Assembly (NCBI RefSeq): GCF_012912005.1
Contig: NZ_JABBEA010000007.1
Span: 1-64,000, forward strand
Direction: 5' to 3'
DNA: 64,000 bases
Source: Paenibacillus sp. SZ31
Lineage (GTDB): Bacteria; Bacillota; Bacilli; Paenibacillales; Paenibacillaceae
Part shown: one piece after another, positions 53,370 through 62,490 of the stretch
How positions within the stretch are numbered: position 1 is the first letter of the stretch
Layout of the letters: each line of letters opens with the position of its first letter
The notes under the pieces: model-generated
What the model was told of the DNA's origin: nothing
The model's input: the letters and a program-made list of their open reading frames with translations, nothing else
Databases searched by the model: none
Made by a program: the position numbers and the translations under genes

Positions 53370-54350
53370 TTATTTCATATCAGAATGGATAGAGATATCA
53401 TTCAACAAATTGGCACTGCTTGGTTCTAGTCTCATCGGATAGGGAACTACTTTATCTGGGGCTAGCTTAAACAATGCTGGAAAGACAGCGCCAGAAGCGT
53501 AAACTCGGTCTGTTTTCTGCAATAACCGCAGGCTTTCTTCCTGATCAAGCTCTTCCTCCCACCCTAAAGTCTCCACATTCAAGTGGTGAATTCCCGCCTC
53601 CTGAACTCGACTAGCCATCCACTCTCCTCCTATTTTACCTAAACATATAAAGGAAACGCGTGTGTTCTTCTCCAGACTCGATATTTCTAATAACAATGAT
53701 GGTTCAATATCAGCGCCAATAACTAGAATTTTGATGTTGAGTGCTGCAAAGTATTTTTTGACTTCTGTAGCATGATTAAGTGTAGTTACTACGATTTTTA
53801 TGTGTTGGAGCTTATCATGTATTGAATCTTCATGGAAAGGCAAGTCCTCCAGAAATAAGGTCTCCACATTCAAGCCAGTCGCCTTTTCGATAACTTGACG
53901 GTAAAAGAAATGATCGTGGCCCTTACATTCTACAAACAGGATGTCTGATTGACCGTCAGGAAATGAGCTCTGTTGCAACGCATACGCCAATCCCGTCATA
54001 AAAAATGGTTTGAGTTCAATGTTGTTCAACTCCACTTGCTTCACGGTTTCTTTTATCAGATCCATTAGTAATAAGCTTTGTTCATGGTATAACTGCCCTT
54101 TGGCAGTAACCTGTGTTCCCCGTCCCTTGTTCATCGTGACGAACCCCTCATCGCGCAGCTGATTATATACCAGATTAATCGTGTTGCGGTTCACTCCCAG
54201 TTCCTCAGCTAATTGGTTCGCCGCTGGCAACATATCTCCGGATTGTATTACACCCATTGCAATGAGACATCTCAATTGCTCTCTAATCTGCGTATTTACA
54301 TTAAAAGTCCAATCAGGATCTATCCTCAATGTTAGTTGTTTGGTATCCAA
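53370..54350 (-). CDS. GntR-family transcriptional regulator
   Basis: A 326-residue GntR-type regulator. The N-terminal winged helix (about 15-85) contains IREQLRCLIAMGVIQSGDMLPAANQLAEELGVNRNTINLVYNQL and GFVTMNKGRGT, typical of the YtrA/HutC-like branch. The C-terminal 230 residues show alternating strands and helices and resemble a periplasmic-binding-like or PLP-independent effector domain; no UTRA motif is clear. The TTG at 54350 has GAGG upstream. It is divergent from the HPP gene, with dyads TAGTTATATTATAACTA and ATATAACTAAATAACTATG between them, so it likely represses itself and HPP. Confidence 0.85.
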   Translation of the reverse strand: MDTKQLTLRIDPDWTFNVNTQIREQLRCLIAMGVIQSGDMLPAANQLAEELGVNRNTINLVYNQLRDEGFVTMNKGRGTQVTAKGQLYHEQSLLLMDLIKETVKQVELNNIELKPFFMTGLAYALQQSSFPDGQSDILFVECKGHDHFFYRQVIEKATGLNVETLFLEDLPFHEDSIHDKLQHIKIVVTTLNHATEVKKYFAALNIKILVIGADIEPSLLLEISSLEKNTRVSFICLGKIGGEWMASRVQEAGIHHLNVETLGWEEELDQEESLRLLQKTDRVYASGAVFPALFKLAPDKVVPYPMRLEPSSANLLNDISIHSDMK

Positions 54351-54377
54351 TGATATAAACCTCTTTTCATAGCTATA

Positions 54378-54394
54378 TAGTTATATTATAACTA
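54378..54394. promoter_or_regulatory. GntR operator 1
   Basis: Perfect inverted repeat TAGTTATA-T-TATAACTA (8-bp arms). It overlaps the predicted gntR -10 (TATAAT, minus, 54385-54390; -35 TTGGAG, 54408-54413; 17-bp spacer), consistent with autorepression. Confidence 0.7.
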
Positions 54395-54440
54395 AAATCA
54401 GCTAATGCTCCAATGGAATCACCCTACATATCGAATTATA

Positions 54441-54469
54441 TTGACATAATACCACTTTGATTATATAAC
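54441..54469 (+). promoter_or_regulatory. Promoter of the HPP gene
   Basis: -35 TTGACA (54441-54446), 17-bp spacer, -10 TATAAC (54464-54469). It is overlapped by operator 2. Confidence 0.72.
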
Positions 54470-54481
54470 TAAATAACTATG
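54463..54481. promoter_or_regulatory. GntR operator 2
   Basis: Dyad ATATAACTAAATAACTATG shares the TATAACTA and TAACTA half-sites with operator 1, and covers the -10 of the HPP gene. Confidence 0.6.
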
Positions 54482-54506
54482 TAAATATGAATTAGGAGGC
54501 AATGAC

Positions 54507-55031
54507 GTGCGATCAATTGAGGTAACCGATTTTCTAGCTAAAATGAAGGGAACGGGTAGGAGTACACTAAAAGTAGATCCTTTTAGTGCACTTATTGGGG
54601 GGATCGGAGGTTTTGTGACCATCAGTATTTTATCTTTACTCACCCTTTGGACTTCAAATCTATGGATTATTGCGCCTTTTGGTGCAAGCTGTGTGCTCGC
54701 TTTTGGATTTTGGGATGCTCCGTTATCCCAGCCACGAAACATCATTGGAGGGCACTTTATTTCTGCTCTGACTGGTTTGGCAATGCTTCATCTATTCGGT
54801 GATAGTATGTGGGTTATGGCCGCTGCCGTAGGTCTGGCAATTGCATTTATGATGTTGACCAAAACATCACATCCACCTGCTGGCGCTGATCCGATAGCCG
54901 TCATACTGGCTGGAAGTGGTTGGTCGTTTCTGTTCACGCCAGTACTTACAGGCTCGATAACGATTGTAGCAATGGCACTACTGATCAACAACCTGGACAA
55001 AAAGCGCAGATACCCATCGTTCTGGATATAA
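54507..55031 (+). CDS. HPP-family membrane protein
   Basis: A 174-residue integral membrane protein of the HPP family. The name motif appears as TSHPPAGADPIAVIL near residue 120, preceded by APFGASCVLAFGFWDAPLSQPRN, with four to five helices. HPP proteins have been proposed as nitrite or small-solute transporters. GGAGG lies upstream of the start at 54507. It is controlled by the divergent GntR regulator as judged from operator sites, so expression should be inducible; the inducer is unknown. Confidence 0.85.
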   Translation: MRSIEVTDFLAKMKGTGRSTLKVDPFSALIGGIGGFVTISILSLLTLWTSNLWIIAPFGASCVLAFGFWDAPLSQPRNIIGGHFISALTGLAMLHLFGDSMWVMAAAVGLAIAFMMLTKTSHPPAGADPIAVILAGSGWSFLFTPVLTGSITIVAMALLINNLDKKRRYPSFWI

Positions 55032-55095
55032 AGCATATGGAAGCTAGGTATGATTACTATTAGTTTACATAATATTAATTACGTAATTATATTAA

Positions 55096-55128
55096 AAGAA
55101 CCGCAGCTCCTATGAGTTGCGGCTCTCT
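55096..55128 (-). terminator. Terminator of the tyrosine recombinase gene
   Basis: AGAGCCGCAACTC/GAGCTGCGGTTCT stem followed by TTTAATATAATT on the minus strand; it lies across the last codons. Confidence 0.8.
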
Positions 55129-56075
55129 TCATGATTGTAATGAAGTGGTTGTGTATTGAACATCGGCAGCTTCACTTCAAGTAAGGCCATGGCCTCTTCT
55201 TTCTCCCTACTGGTGACGTGTGTGTACACGGTTGTCGTTTGGATCGACGCGTGACCAAGCAGCTCCTGCACGGTACGCAGATCGGCTCCACGTCGTAACA
55301 TCATGGTCGCGAAGGAGTGACGCAGCTTATGGCTGGAGTAGTTTTGACGTTGATTAGCCGGTGATTCCTGCTGGAAGCGTTCAAAGGTTTCCGTGGATAT
55401 GAGCTGAATGCTACGAATCGAAAGTCTCTTCCCTTTTTGCGAGACAAATAGTGCTTCCTCTTTCGGTCGCCAAGGATCGAGACGCTCAGCCATAGCTTGA
55501 GATAACACGTCCGCCACGGTCTCTGGTACAGGAAGCGAGCGCCATTTCCGGCCTTTACCGAATACATCCAATGTACGCCGCTCCGCGTTATAGTCTTTGC
55601 AATCCAAAGCATGCACTTCTCCAACCCGTAATCCCATATATCCCATCAGCAGAAAAACAGCCAGATTACGTGTACGATACTTGCCTTCTACCGACTCCAG
55701 AAACCGGGTCAGCCCACTTTCATCAAGGAAAACGGGCGCACGGTTTTTCTCGGTTTTGGACTTCTTGATCCCAAACGCCGGATTATTCGTTAACAATTCG
55801 AGTTCAATGAGGGACTTGTAAAAACAGTTCACCGCCGCATGTTTGCGATTTCTCGTGGCATCACTAACCCCACGCTCCCGAGCGCGGGACAGAAACGACA
55901 GCACATGCAGCTTTTTGACCTGCTCCAGTGACTTTCCTTGAATGGAGACCAGGAATTCTACCACGTCACCTGTGTATGATTTTACCGTATGGCCTGTATA
56001 TCCGGCGTCCTTCATCCATATGTGAAAAGCTTCTAGCTCGTCCGCATATTGCTCCTGGATCTCCTCAGTTATCAA
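55110..56075 (-). CDS. Tyrosine recombinase (XerC/XerD-like)
   Basis: A 321-residue site-specific recombinase. N-terminal SAM-like core-binding domain (about 10-100) and catalytic domain (about 115-300). Active-site residues: Arg in [13 protein letters not shown], Lys in [22 protein letters not shown] (His, Arg), [15 protein letters not shown] with the distal His and Tyr nucleophile. It could be a chromosomal dimer resolvase or a mobile-element integrase. No att sites, tRNA gene or other mobile genes are adjacent, so its role is open. Xer proteins of this size and domain order are common in Paenibacillus. Confidence 0.87.
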   Translation of the reverse strand: MITEEIQEQYADELEAFHIWMKDAGYTGHTVKSYTGDVVEFLVSIQGKSLEQVKKLHVLSFLSRARERGVSDATRNRKHAAVNCFYKSLIELELLTNNPAFGIKKSKTEKNRAPVFLDESGLTRFLESVEGKYRTRNLAVFLLMGYMGLRVGEVHALDCKDYNAERRTLDVFGKGRKWRSLPVPETVADVLSQAMAERLDPWRPKEEALFVSQKGKRLSIRSIQLISTETFERFQQESPANQRQNYSSHKLRHSFATMMLRRGADLRTVQELLGHASIQTTTVYTHVTSREKEEAMALLEVKLPMFNTQPLHYNHEESRNS

Positions 56076-56130
56076 CTAGCCCTCACCTCGATTCGGTTCT
56101 ATTTATTATAGTCTAAGCTGAACAGAACCC

Positions 56131-57210
56131 CTACGCTTCATCCACAATGACAACGTCAATCAGCGGAATGATCGTTTCGGGTGTGCCCTGACTACGAGTA
56201 AGTACAAACGATGGCAATGGATTCTCGTGTAGCCCATTCACGGATTCACAGATCTGTGTATATAAATCCATATGCAACGTCTCGCCTTCACCCGCCACAT
56301 CAATGACAGGCCAATCGTTCTGAACACAGGCAGGCCAGTAAGCCAGTTCATTCGCCGGCACGATACTCAGTTGCTGAATGGACGGATCAATATGGTAGAT
56401 TCCTTGCCGTTCAGGTTCATCGCCCAGCTTGTCCACGGCAAGCATTCGAGCAGATGGCTCGTCTGGAGCAGAATAGAGTGAATAACACCACGGAGTGACG
56501 CCCCAGACAATTGCCATCAGACCTTCTTCCAACAACGTATCTGACAGTTCTCCTTCTGCAAATTGTTCAATCAGATTATGGTTACCCGGTCCGATTAGTT
56601 CCTCCACACGCTTAGCGAGTCGAGGCAAGTCAGCGAGAATAAAACCTCCTCTGCCATAGGAGTCAAATACATGATGGTTCCTAGTCCAAACAGGTTGAGA
56701 TGGCACAGCCAACGACGCTGCTTCTGCCGGGAAAAGCGATATATATACGGTAATAACCTGCGCATACTTAACCATTGCAAGTTGTTCAGGTTCAAGCGTG
56801 CCTTCAGCGATACGAGGTGTTTTCATATGCAGGGAGATTCGAAGTTCGTATTCCCCTTCTGCAAATGCTGACCAACCCAGATTAACAGGTTGTTCAACCC
56901 CCTCAATAGAAGCAATGGAGATCGTGCTATCCGGGTTGAGTTTAACAGCATATTGTACGTATGCTAGCTCCTGACCATAGATGATATTGGCATCTTGACG
57001 ATCGACAGGTGATTCCAACGGTTGTGCAATGACAGATACTTTACGTCCATCCTTCAGAAGGCGCTGCGGATCAATATCCAACTGTAAGGCTTGTGTGTCC
57101 CCCGATTGTGAGATATGCAGCTTTGCCTCGGCAAGTACGGCTGAGTCAGCCAGCGCAAATCCAAAAGCTGCATTTTGATGACCTGAATTTGTATGTAATG
57201 GTGTGTTCAT
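56131..57210 (-). CDS. Conserved hypothetical protein, function unknown
   Basis: A 359-residue soluble protein that I do not recognise. No signal peptide, membrane segment or familiar catalytic motif. The N-terminal half is beta-rich (strands around GHQNAAFGFALADSAVLAEAKLHIS, ELAYVQYAVKLNPDSTISI), with a helical middle (ELIGPGNHNLIEQFAEGELSDTLLEEGLMAI) and a C-terminal acidic tail. GAGGGG stands 7 nt before the ATG. It is monocistronic between a recombinase and an amino acid permease gene. Confidence 0.6.
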   Translation of the reverse strand: MNTPLHTNSGHQNAAFGFALADSAVLAEAKLHISQSGDTQALQLDIDPQRLLKDGRKVSVIAQPLESPVDRQDANIIYGQELAYVQYAVKLNPDSTISIASIEGVEQPVNLGWSAFAEGEYELRISLHMKTPRIAEGTLEPEQLAMVKYAQVITVYISLFPAEAASLAVPSQPVWTRNHHVFDSYGRGGFILADLPRLAKRVEELIGPGNHNLIEQFAEGELSDTLLEEGLMAIVWGVTPWCYSLYSAPDEPSARMLAVDKLGDEPERQGIYHIDPSIQQLSIVPANELAYWPACVQNDWPVIDVAGEGETLHMDLYTQICESVNGLHENPLPSFVLTRSQGTPETIIPLIDVVIVDEA

Positions 57211-57392
57211 GATACATCCCCTCTCTTATGTCTGATGGCATGTCACATCCCCAAATATATTTCATATTTGGCTTAGCCGCAACCCCGGCTCCTTGATTTA
57301 GTTCATCACGCCCCTTATTACTTACCGATATATGAAGAAAATTCCAACCTTCCCCTGCTGTTATCATCCTTTATCTTGCTATATAAAAAAAT

Positions 57393-57431
57393 CCTCATCC
57401 CGCTTCGCCTAAGCGATACGCAATGAGGAAA
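57393..57431 (-). terminator. Terminator of the amino acid permease gene
   Basis: CCTCATT...CGCTT / AAGCG...ATGAGG stem followed by seven T on the minus strand, about 45 bp past the stop. Confidence 0.9.
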
Positions 57432-57472
57432 AATGAAGAGGTTCTCGGTTAAAGATGATGTTCTCGACTAAT

Positions 57473-58909
57473 CTATTTATCCTTCGCTCTGAAAGCACTG
57501 GAGATCCGGCGTGCCGGATTCAGATGACTGTAATGCCGTCCATACGCAAAGTAGATAATCAATCCGATGATCAACCAAGCAAAGAACGTAATCCATGTCA
57601 GCGCCGCAAGGCGTGTCATCAAGTATACACAGCCCAGAGCACTCAAAATCGGAATTAGTGGCACAAGTGGAACACGGAAGCCACGTTTGAGATCCGGGTT
57701 ATTTTTACGCAACACGATAATGCCCAGACTTACGACTGCAAAAGCAAACAACGTTCCGATGTTCGTCAGCTCCGCCAGATGTCCCAGTGAGATGAACCCG
57801 GAGAACAGAGCAACGATAATGCCCGCAACCCATGTCCCTACCGCTGGTGTCTGGCTTTTGCCACTAATCTTGGAGAAGACCGGAGACAGTAGTCCGTCAC
57901 GAGACATGGAATAGAGCAAACGCGTCTGACCATACATCATAACCAGCAATACGGTCGTAATGCCGGTAATCGCTCCAAGAGATACAATCCAGGACAATCC
58001 CTTCAATTGAACAAATTCAAATGCAAACGCAACGGGATCACTTACATTCAACATGTTATAAGGCACGATGCCTGTGAGGATCAACGATACAACGATGTAG
58101 AGAACGGTACAGATTGCCAGTGATGCAATAATTCCGATCGGCAAATCCCGTTGTGGCCGCTTAACCTCTTCTGCAGCAGTGGAGACCGCATCAAATCCGA
58201 TGTAGGCAAAAAATACCGTAGCTGCCCCTGCAGTTACACCCGAGATACCAAAAGGCAAAAATGGCTGCCAGTTGGTTGGCTCTACATAGAAAACTCCTAC
58301 ACCAATAAAGATCAGCACCACGATAATTTTAATCGCGACCATGATGCCGTTCGCACGAGCCGCTTCCTTCACTCCTCGAGTAAGCAGGAAAGTAATAATT
58401 AACGTAATGATTGCAGCTGTGATATCAAAATAAGTACCCTTTTCCGGACTAAACGCACTCGTCAGCGCATGGGGTAACTCTAACCCAAATCCGGACAATA
58501 ACGTTTGAAAATATCCAGACCATCCACTGGCTACCGCCGCACTCGCGAATCCATACTCTAATATCAAATCCCATCCCAGGATCCAGGCAATCACTTCGCC
58601 AAAAGCCGTATAGCTATACGTATACGCACTACCTGATGCCGGTATGCTTGATGCGAATTCCGAGTAACACAAGGCAGCGAAGGCACATATGATACCTGCC
58701 AGCAAAAATGATAATACAAGTCCGGGTCCGGCATACGTTGCGGCAGCTACACCGGTCAGTACGAAAATGCCTGTACCAATAATGGCACCTACCCCGAGTG
58801 TGGTTAAGTCCAACGGACCGAGTGCCCGTTTCAGTGCACTGTTGTTATCGCCCCCGGAGGCAATTGGTTTTTTACGAAATAATGAAGATCGTTGTTCGTT
58901 CTCACGCAT
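57473..58909 (-). CDS. APC-family (cationic) amino acid permease
   Basis: A 478-residue 12- to 14-helix permease of the APC superfamily, close to the CAT/YfnA branch. Characteristic: LTTLGVGAIIGTGIFVLTGVAA (substrate-binding unwound helix 1), PGLVLSFLLAGIICAFAALCYSEFASSIPASGSAYTY, ATVFFAYIGFDAVSTAAEEVKRPQRDLPIGI, and RDGLLSPVFSKIS. It imports a cationic or branched amino acid; the exact substrate is not deducible. The ATG at 58909 has GAGAGG 9 nt upstream, which is better than the ATG at 58915. Single gene. Confidence 0.9.
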   Translation of the reverse strand: MRENEQRSSLFRKKPIASGGDNNSALKRALGPLDLTTLGVGAIIGTGIFVLTGVAAATYAGPGLVLSFLLAGIICAFAALCYSEFASSIPASGSAYTYSYTAFGEVIAWILGWDLILEYGFASAAVASGWSGYFQTLLSGFGLELPHALTSAFSPEKGTYFDITAAIITLIITFLLTRGVKEAARANGIMVAIKIIVVLIFIGVGVFYVEPTNWQPFLPFGISGVTAGAATVFFAYIGFDAVSTAAEEVKRPQRDLPIGIIASLAICTVLYIVVSLILTGIVPYNMLNVSDPVAFAFEFVQLKGLSWIVSLGAITGITTVLLVMMYGQTRLLYSMSRDGLLSPVFSKISGKSQTPAVGTWVAGIIVALFSGFISLGHLAELTNIGTLFAFAVVSLGIIVLRKNNPDLKRGFRVPLVPLIPILSALGCVYLMTRLAALTWITFFAWLIIGLIIYFAYGRHYSHLNPARRISSAFRAKDK

Positions 58910-59429
58910 AGTCATGTTCCTCTCGTCATGAATCTTGAATGTGCTATGGATGTAGCAGAGATTGGATGGCTTCCCATCTGTTCTATGAAAAAGTCATTTG
59001 TTCTATCTTATCGATCACCTATAAAAACCTAGCGAATTCTACACGTTATCGCGTTGCTTGGGTAAATTTATTTTTGGAGATCACTTATTTTGTTCTTTTT
59101 CCGCGAAAATTATCATGATCTGTTGCACGTGGTTGAATATGAAAATGGATTTAAAACAAAACTGCGTATAATTTATATTATGCGCAGTTTTTATGAGCCT
59201 ATTTTCCCGCAAAAAACATCTTTAGTTCCTTGTTATCTGAAGTTAAGAAAAAGAGAGCTCTTTTCGTCTTTTTCCGCTGTATCTTCCTCCCTTATCCTGT
59301 CTAATTCCACGATATGAAGGCATGTCAAAGAGCCACATATCATTATGCGGCCCTTCATTTCTTACTATAGGTAGAATTGTATATAAAAATACAAACTGAC
59401 TTCATTTCAGGTTTCTATGAAAAAGTAAA
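58910..59429. other. Intergenic region with a strong hairpin, no gene seen
   Basis: About 520 AT-rich bases. ACTGCGTATAAT/ATTATGCGCAGT at 59161-59184 forms a 12-bp stem with TTAT loop followed by TTTTTATG. It has T-runs on both sides. A second, imperfect hairpin at 59329-59358 (AAGAGCCACATA/TATGCGGCCCTT) probably ends the leftward aminohydrolase transcript. No RBS-supported ORF was found; a 75-codon frame at 59090 spans the hairpin and is unlikely to be real. Confidence 0.45.
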
Positions 59430-60797
59430 TTATGAGAACGTAATTCTCTCCGCGTCCGACATCCGGTATTGGGATAACAGATAATCTTTGCTCTGCATCG
59501 CCGTATGACGGATTGCGTCCAGATCAACATGAAGCAGCTTGCCCTCTCGCTTCACGAGTCTGCCTGCCACAAATACCGTATCGACGTTGGACGGATTGGC
59601 AAATTGAACGACAGCACCGATCGGATCATGGACAGGGAATAGATTCAGATCGGTGGTACGAATCATGATCAGATCCGCTTCCTTTCCTGGTGTCAACGTT
59701 CCAACCTTCTGCTCTAGTCCCAATGCTTGGGCGCCAGCTGAAGTTGCAAATCTCAGTACTTGGCTGGACTGCAAGTTCAACTCACCGGGCATCTCACCCT
59801 GCTGCAGAAGTTGTTCATTCGCTCTCGATCGTTCAGCCTGAAGTGCAAACTTCATCTGTGAGAACATATCCCCGCCTGTTGACGTGACCACATCTACACC
59901 GAGTGTAGGGGTTCCTCCATGTTCGAGAAAATAGCCGGTTGCCGGATATCCATGACCCATCATCATTTCAACCTCTGGTGTGACCGACAGAGAAGCACCG
60001 CTATCCGCCAGCATTTTGTATTCATCCATGCCCATGGTGTTACCGTGAACAATATTCACTCGTGGACTTAACAGCCCCACTTCATACAAATGACTAACAG
60101 AGCGATCTACAGACCCCCAACTGCCAAATCCGGCATGCATGGAACAGATGGCATCCAGTTCTTGAGCTAACTCAATCTCCTTCACCGTTGTATCCCAATG
60201 ACTGAACTCCGGACCACGAATAGCAAGTCCATAAGTAAGCAATTGATCCCTTGATGAAAAATATCGTTCTTTGACTCTTCTCACATCATTCGAATACGTG
60301 AGCAGACTATCCCGATTCCAGTAGTTCGTCTCACCAGGTACTCCATGAGCAAATACCGCCCGAATCCCGGCATCCTGAAGTCCACGAATCAGTTCATCCG
60401 TGTGCTCGGAAGAATACGGCATGCTCCAATCCAATACTGTCGTCACTCCTGCGTTAAGCGCTTCCAAGGAACCGAGCAGGTTGGCAATATAACTATCTTG
60501 TGGACGGAGCTTGCTTCCCATCGCACCATAATAGAGATTTTGCAAATAAACGGGCAACGACCAGTTGGTTCCCGCTGTTTTGACCAGTGATTCCCACACA
60601 TGCCGATGTGTGTCCACCAGCCCAGGCATAATAATCATGGATGAAGCATCAATGACCTCCGCATCCGGAATATCCAGATCGGGCTGAACCGCCGTGATCA
60701 ACGAATCTTGAATCAGAACGTCCGCCCTCTTATACTGTCCAACTCGAGCATCCATCGACAACACACAGCCATTTTTCAACAGATAACTTGTCCGCAC
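59430..60797 (-). CDS. Aminohydrolase with a THRHVW metal site
   Basis: A 455-residue amidohydrolase-superfamily protein. Metal ligands: HxH in GLVDTHRHVWESL (about residue 63), CSMHAGFGSWGS, NIVHGNTMG, and the Asp in TLGVDVVTSTGGDMF. The 'HRH' in place of the common 'HxHL' marks a distinct branch related to ATZ/TRZ chlorohydrolases and cytosine-deaminase-like enzymes; the substrate is unknown. GTG 60797 has GGGAG 9 nt upstream, whereas the ATG at 60806 abuts that site. It is the second such deaminase-like gene in this window but only distantly related to that at 12.3 kb. Confidence 0.82.
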   Translation of the reverse strand: MRTSYLLKNGCVLSMDARVGQYKRADVLIQDSLITAVQPDLDIPDAEVIDASSMIIMPGLVDTHRHVWESLVKTAGTNWSLPVYLQNLYYGAMGSKLRPQDSYIANLLGSLEALNAGVTTVLDWSMPYSSEHTDELIRGLQDAGIRAVFAHGVPGETNYWNRDSLLTYSNDVRRVKERYFSSRDQLLTYGLAIRGPEFSHWDTTVKEIELAQELDAICSMHAGFGSWGSVDRSVSHLYEVGLLSPRVNIVHGNTMGMDEYKMLADSGASLSVTPEVEMMMGHGYPATGYFLEHGGTPTLGVDVVTSTGGDMFSQMKFALQAERSRANEQLLQQGEMPGELNLQSSQVLRFATSAGAQALGLEQKVGTLTPGKEADLIMIRTTDLNLFPVHDPIGAVVQFANPSNVDTVFVAGRLVKREGKLLHVDLDAIRHTAMQSKDYLLSQYRMSDAERITFS

Positions 60798-60917
60798 AAG
60801 ACACATCTCCCATCTGATTTGTTTTGAAAGACGATCACATCCTGCTTACGAATCCGCACTGCTTCTGACTATTGTTTCACTAGTATATATACATTATATA
60901 GTTTATGTTAATATTTT

Positions 60918-61469
60918 TCAATTTTGGGTTTTGCGTTTCGCTCGAAATCTTCTGACCTTCATCAGGTTTCCACACATCTTATCATCACAGTACTTCTGTG
61001 TTCTGCTTCGGGTATCATCATAGAACATCCAGCGACAATCCGAATTATCACAGATGCGAATCCTGCCCGCTTCTCCCTCCACCAAAGTCACAGCAAAGTC
61101 AGCAGCTACTTCAGCCATAACCTGATGCCAATGGGCTTCTACAGCTACCAGCTGGAGCTTCAGTCCCTGATCAATTGTAGTCAATCTTCTTCTCACATGC
61201 CCTGCTTCCATAAAGTCATTCAACCAATTACGTTCCTGTTCTGTTAAGGATGCTCCGGAAGATACACGAGATCCGAGAGCCAACAATTCATTTCTGAAGT
61301 TTCTCATCGACAACTCATCTTCTGGGGATGCGGGGACAGAAGCATGAAGTTGCCATCGATCCAAGAAATCTTGCTGCCAGCTTGCCTTTCCGAGCCTGTC
61401 CTCCGATCGATCTCCCCCACGCCAATCATGATAATCACTGTTTACAAAATCAGTCCATAACCTGTTCAT
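60918..61469 (-). CDS. CGNR zinc-finger transcriptional regulator
   Basis: A 183-residue protein of the ABATE/CGNR type (DUF1470). The C-terminal zinc finger reads CDNSDCRWMFYD...QKYCDDKMCGNLMKVRRFRAK, where CGN is replaced by the closely similar CGNL; the four Cys residues (C-x4-C...C-x4-C) are complete. The N-terminal helical domain (about 1-120) is the ligand-sensing ABATE part. RBS GGCGGAGG lies 5 nt before the ATG at 61469. It is divergent from a DinB gene across an 11-bp inverted repeat, which may be its binding site. Confidence 0.85.
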   Translation of the reverse strand: MNRLWTDFVNSDYHDWRGGDRSEDRLGKASWQQDFLDRWQLHASVPASPEDELSMRNFRNELLALGSRVSSGASLTEQERNWLNDFMEAGHVRRRLTTIDQGLKLQLVAVEAHWHQVMAEVAADFAVTLVEGEAGRIRICDNSDCRWMFYDDTRSRTQKYCDDKMCGNLMKVRRFRAKRKTQN

Positions 61470-61509
61470 ATATACCTCCGCCCTATGTAACCACCTTAAT
61501 TCAACAAAG

Positions 61510-61553
61510 AAGGTTACACTCAATCCTTGATGTGTTATATTAAGTGTAACCTT
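61510..61553. promoter_or_regulatory. Inverted repeat between CGNR and DinB genes
   Basis: Perfect 11-bp arms AAGGTTACACT (61510-61520) and AGTGTAACCTT (61543-61553), 22 bp apart. A related half GTAACCACCTT is at 61487-61497. The half-site spacing (about 33 bp, three helical turns) fits cooperative binding of a dimer pair, presumably CGNR. Confidence 0.6.
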
Positions 61554-61607
61554 ATTACGATGGTTTAGCTAGTTACATCAAAACAGCACTCAAGGAGGAA
61601 TACTTGG

Positions 61608-62108
61608 ATGACGAAGACAACAGCACTAGATGTGTTACTTATTCAAAAGGATGACACCTGGGATCAATGCAATTGGATTGTACCTTTGTCAAAGTCCTTG
61701 GAAGGACTTACAGCGGAGCAAGCAGCTTGGATTCCACCCGTAGGGGGATTAAGCATCTGGCAGTTGGTTAACCATATGTATTATTACAACCATCGCTTAT
61801 TATGTCGCATCCAAGGTAAAGAGCCTGCACTTCCAGCCGTAGACTCCAATGAGTATACGTTTGGGAACCCCGGAGATTCAACGGATGCAGACGGATGGAA
61901 TACATTACTGAAGGGTACAACTCGATTAGCCCAACAGTTGAGAGATCAAATGGCGACACTACAGGAGTCAGATCTTGAAGCCGTTTATATGGATACCGAA
62001 GAGAAATGGGCACACGAACTAGCTCGCTGGGTACTCCATGATGCGTATCACGCAGGACAGATCGTGCTTCTTCGCAGACAGCAAGGAAGCTGGAATATCA
62101 TTTATTAA
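61608..62108 (+). CDS. DinB-family (putative metalloenzyme) protein
   Basis: A 166-residue four-helix DinB/YfiT-like protein. Its putative metal ligands are His56 in WQLVNHMYYYNHRLLC and the C-terminal HDAYHAGQIVLLRRQ pair, the usual H...HxxxH arrangement. Members include bacillithiol transferases. GGAGG lies before the ATG at 61608. It is divergent from a CGNR regulator and may be its target. Substrate unknown. Confidence 0.85.
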   Translation: MTKTTALDVLLIQKDDTWDQCNWIVPLSKSLEGLTAEQAAWIPPVGGLSIWQLVNHMYYYNHRLLCRIQGKEPALPAVDSNEYTFGNPGDSTDADGWNTLLKGTTRLAQQLRDQMATLQESDLEAVYMDTEEKWAHELARWVLHDAYHAGQIVLLRRQQGSWNIIY

Positions 62109-62195
62109 AAATAATGCTTGAACTGCTAGCGCTTACAGGAATAAGATGAACTTATTAATGTTACAGCTTGTTCAACACACTATATAATTGAATAG

Positions 62196-62343
62196 GATCT
62201 TCGGGGTAGGGTGCAATTCCCGACCGGCGGTGATGTTCTTCGGAACCAGCCCGCGACTCGCTATTTGTTCTTCACGAAGGACATGTAGCGACTGACTTGG
62301 TGTGAATCCAAGGCCGACGGTACAGTCCGGATGAGAGAAGATC
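62196..62343 (+). promoter_or_regulatory. FMN riboswitch (RFN element)
   Basis: Full FMN aptamer. The P1 stem is GATCTTC/GAAGATC (62196-62202 / 62337-62343). Internal conserved blocks: GGGGTAGGGTGCAATTCCC, GACCGGCGGTGAT, CCAGCCCGCGA, TTGGTGTGAATCCAA, GCCGACGGTACAGTCCGGATG. It senses flavin mononucleotide and, with the terminator at 62401-62441, should switch off downstream transcription when FMN is high. The only gene in its path is a DMT-type transporter. Confidence 0.97.
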
Positions 62344-62400
62344 AACACATTGACATGCCGTTCACGGGAAGGCCTCTTTCCTGACGCATGTCCTTGGATG

Positions 62401-62441
62401 AGCCCCCGTTTATTTGGTATATACCGAAACGGGGGCTTTTG
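62401..62441 (+). terminator. Riboswitch expression-platform terminator
   Basis: Perfect 11-bp stem AGCCCCCGTTT/AAACGGGGGCT with a 15-nt loop and TTTTG, 57 bp beyond the aptamer and before the transporter start. It is the expected intrinsic terminator for FMN-dependent attenuation. Confidence 0.9.
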
Positions 62442-62490
62442 TCGATTTTGCCAACTGAAGATTCCGTGTTCTGACGAAGGAGTCCTGAAT

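Noticed and set aside
55110..56075. Integrated mobile element around the tyrosine recombinase
   Set aside because: No att repeats, tRNA gene, excisionase, phage or conjugation genes are nearby; a Xer-type housekeeping role is as likely.
59090..59317. 75-codon plus-strand frame in the 58.9-59.4 kb gap
   Set aside because: It spans a strong hairpin, has no RBS and low-complexity Ser/Phe-rich translation.
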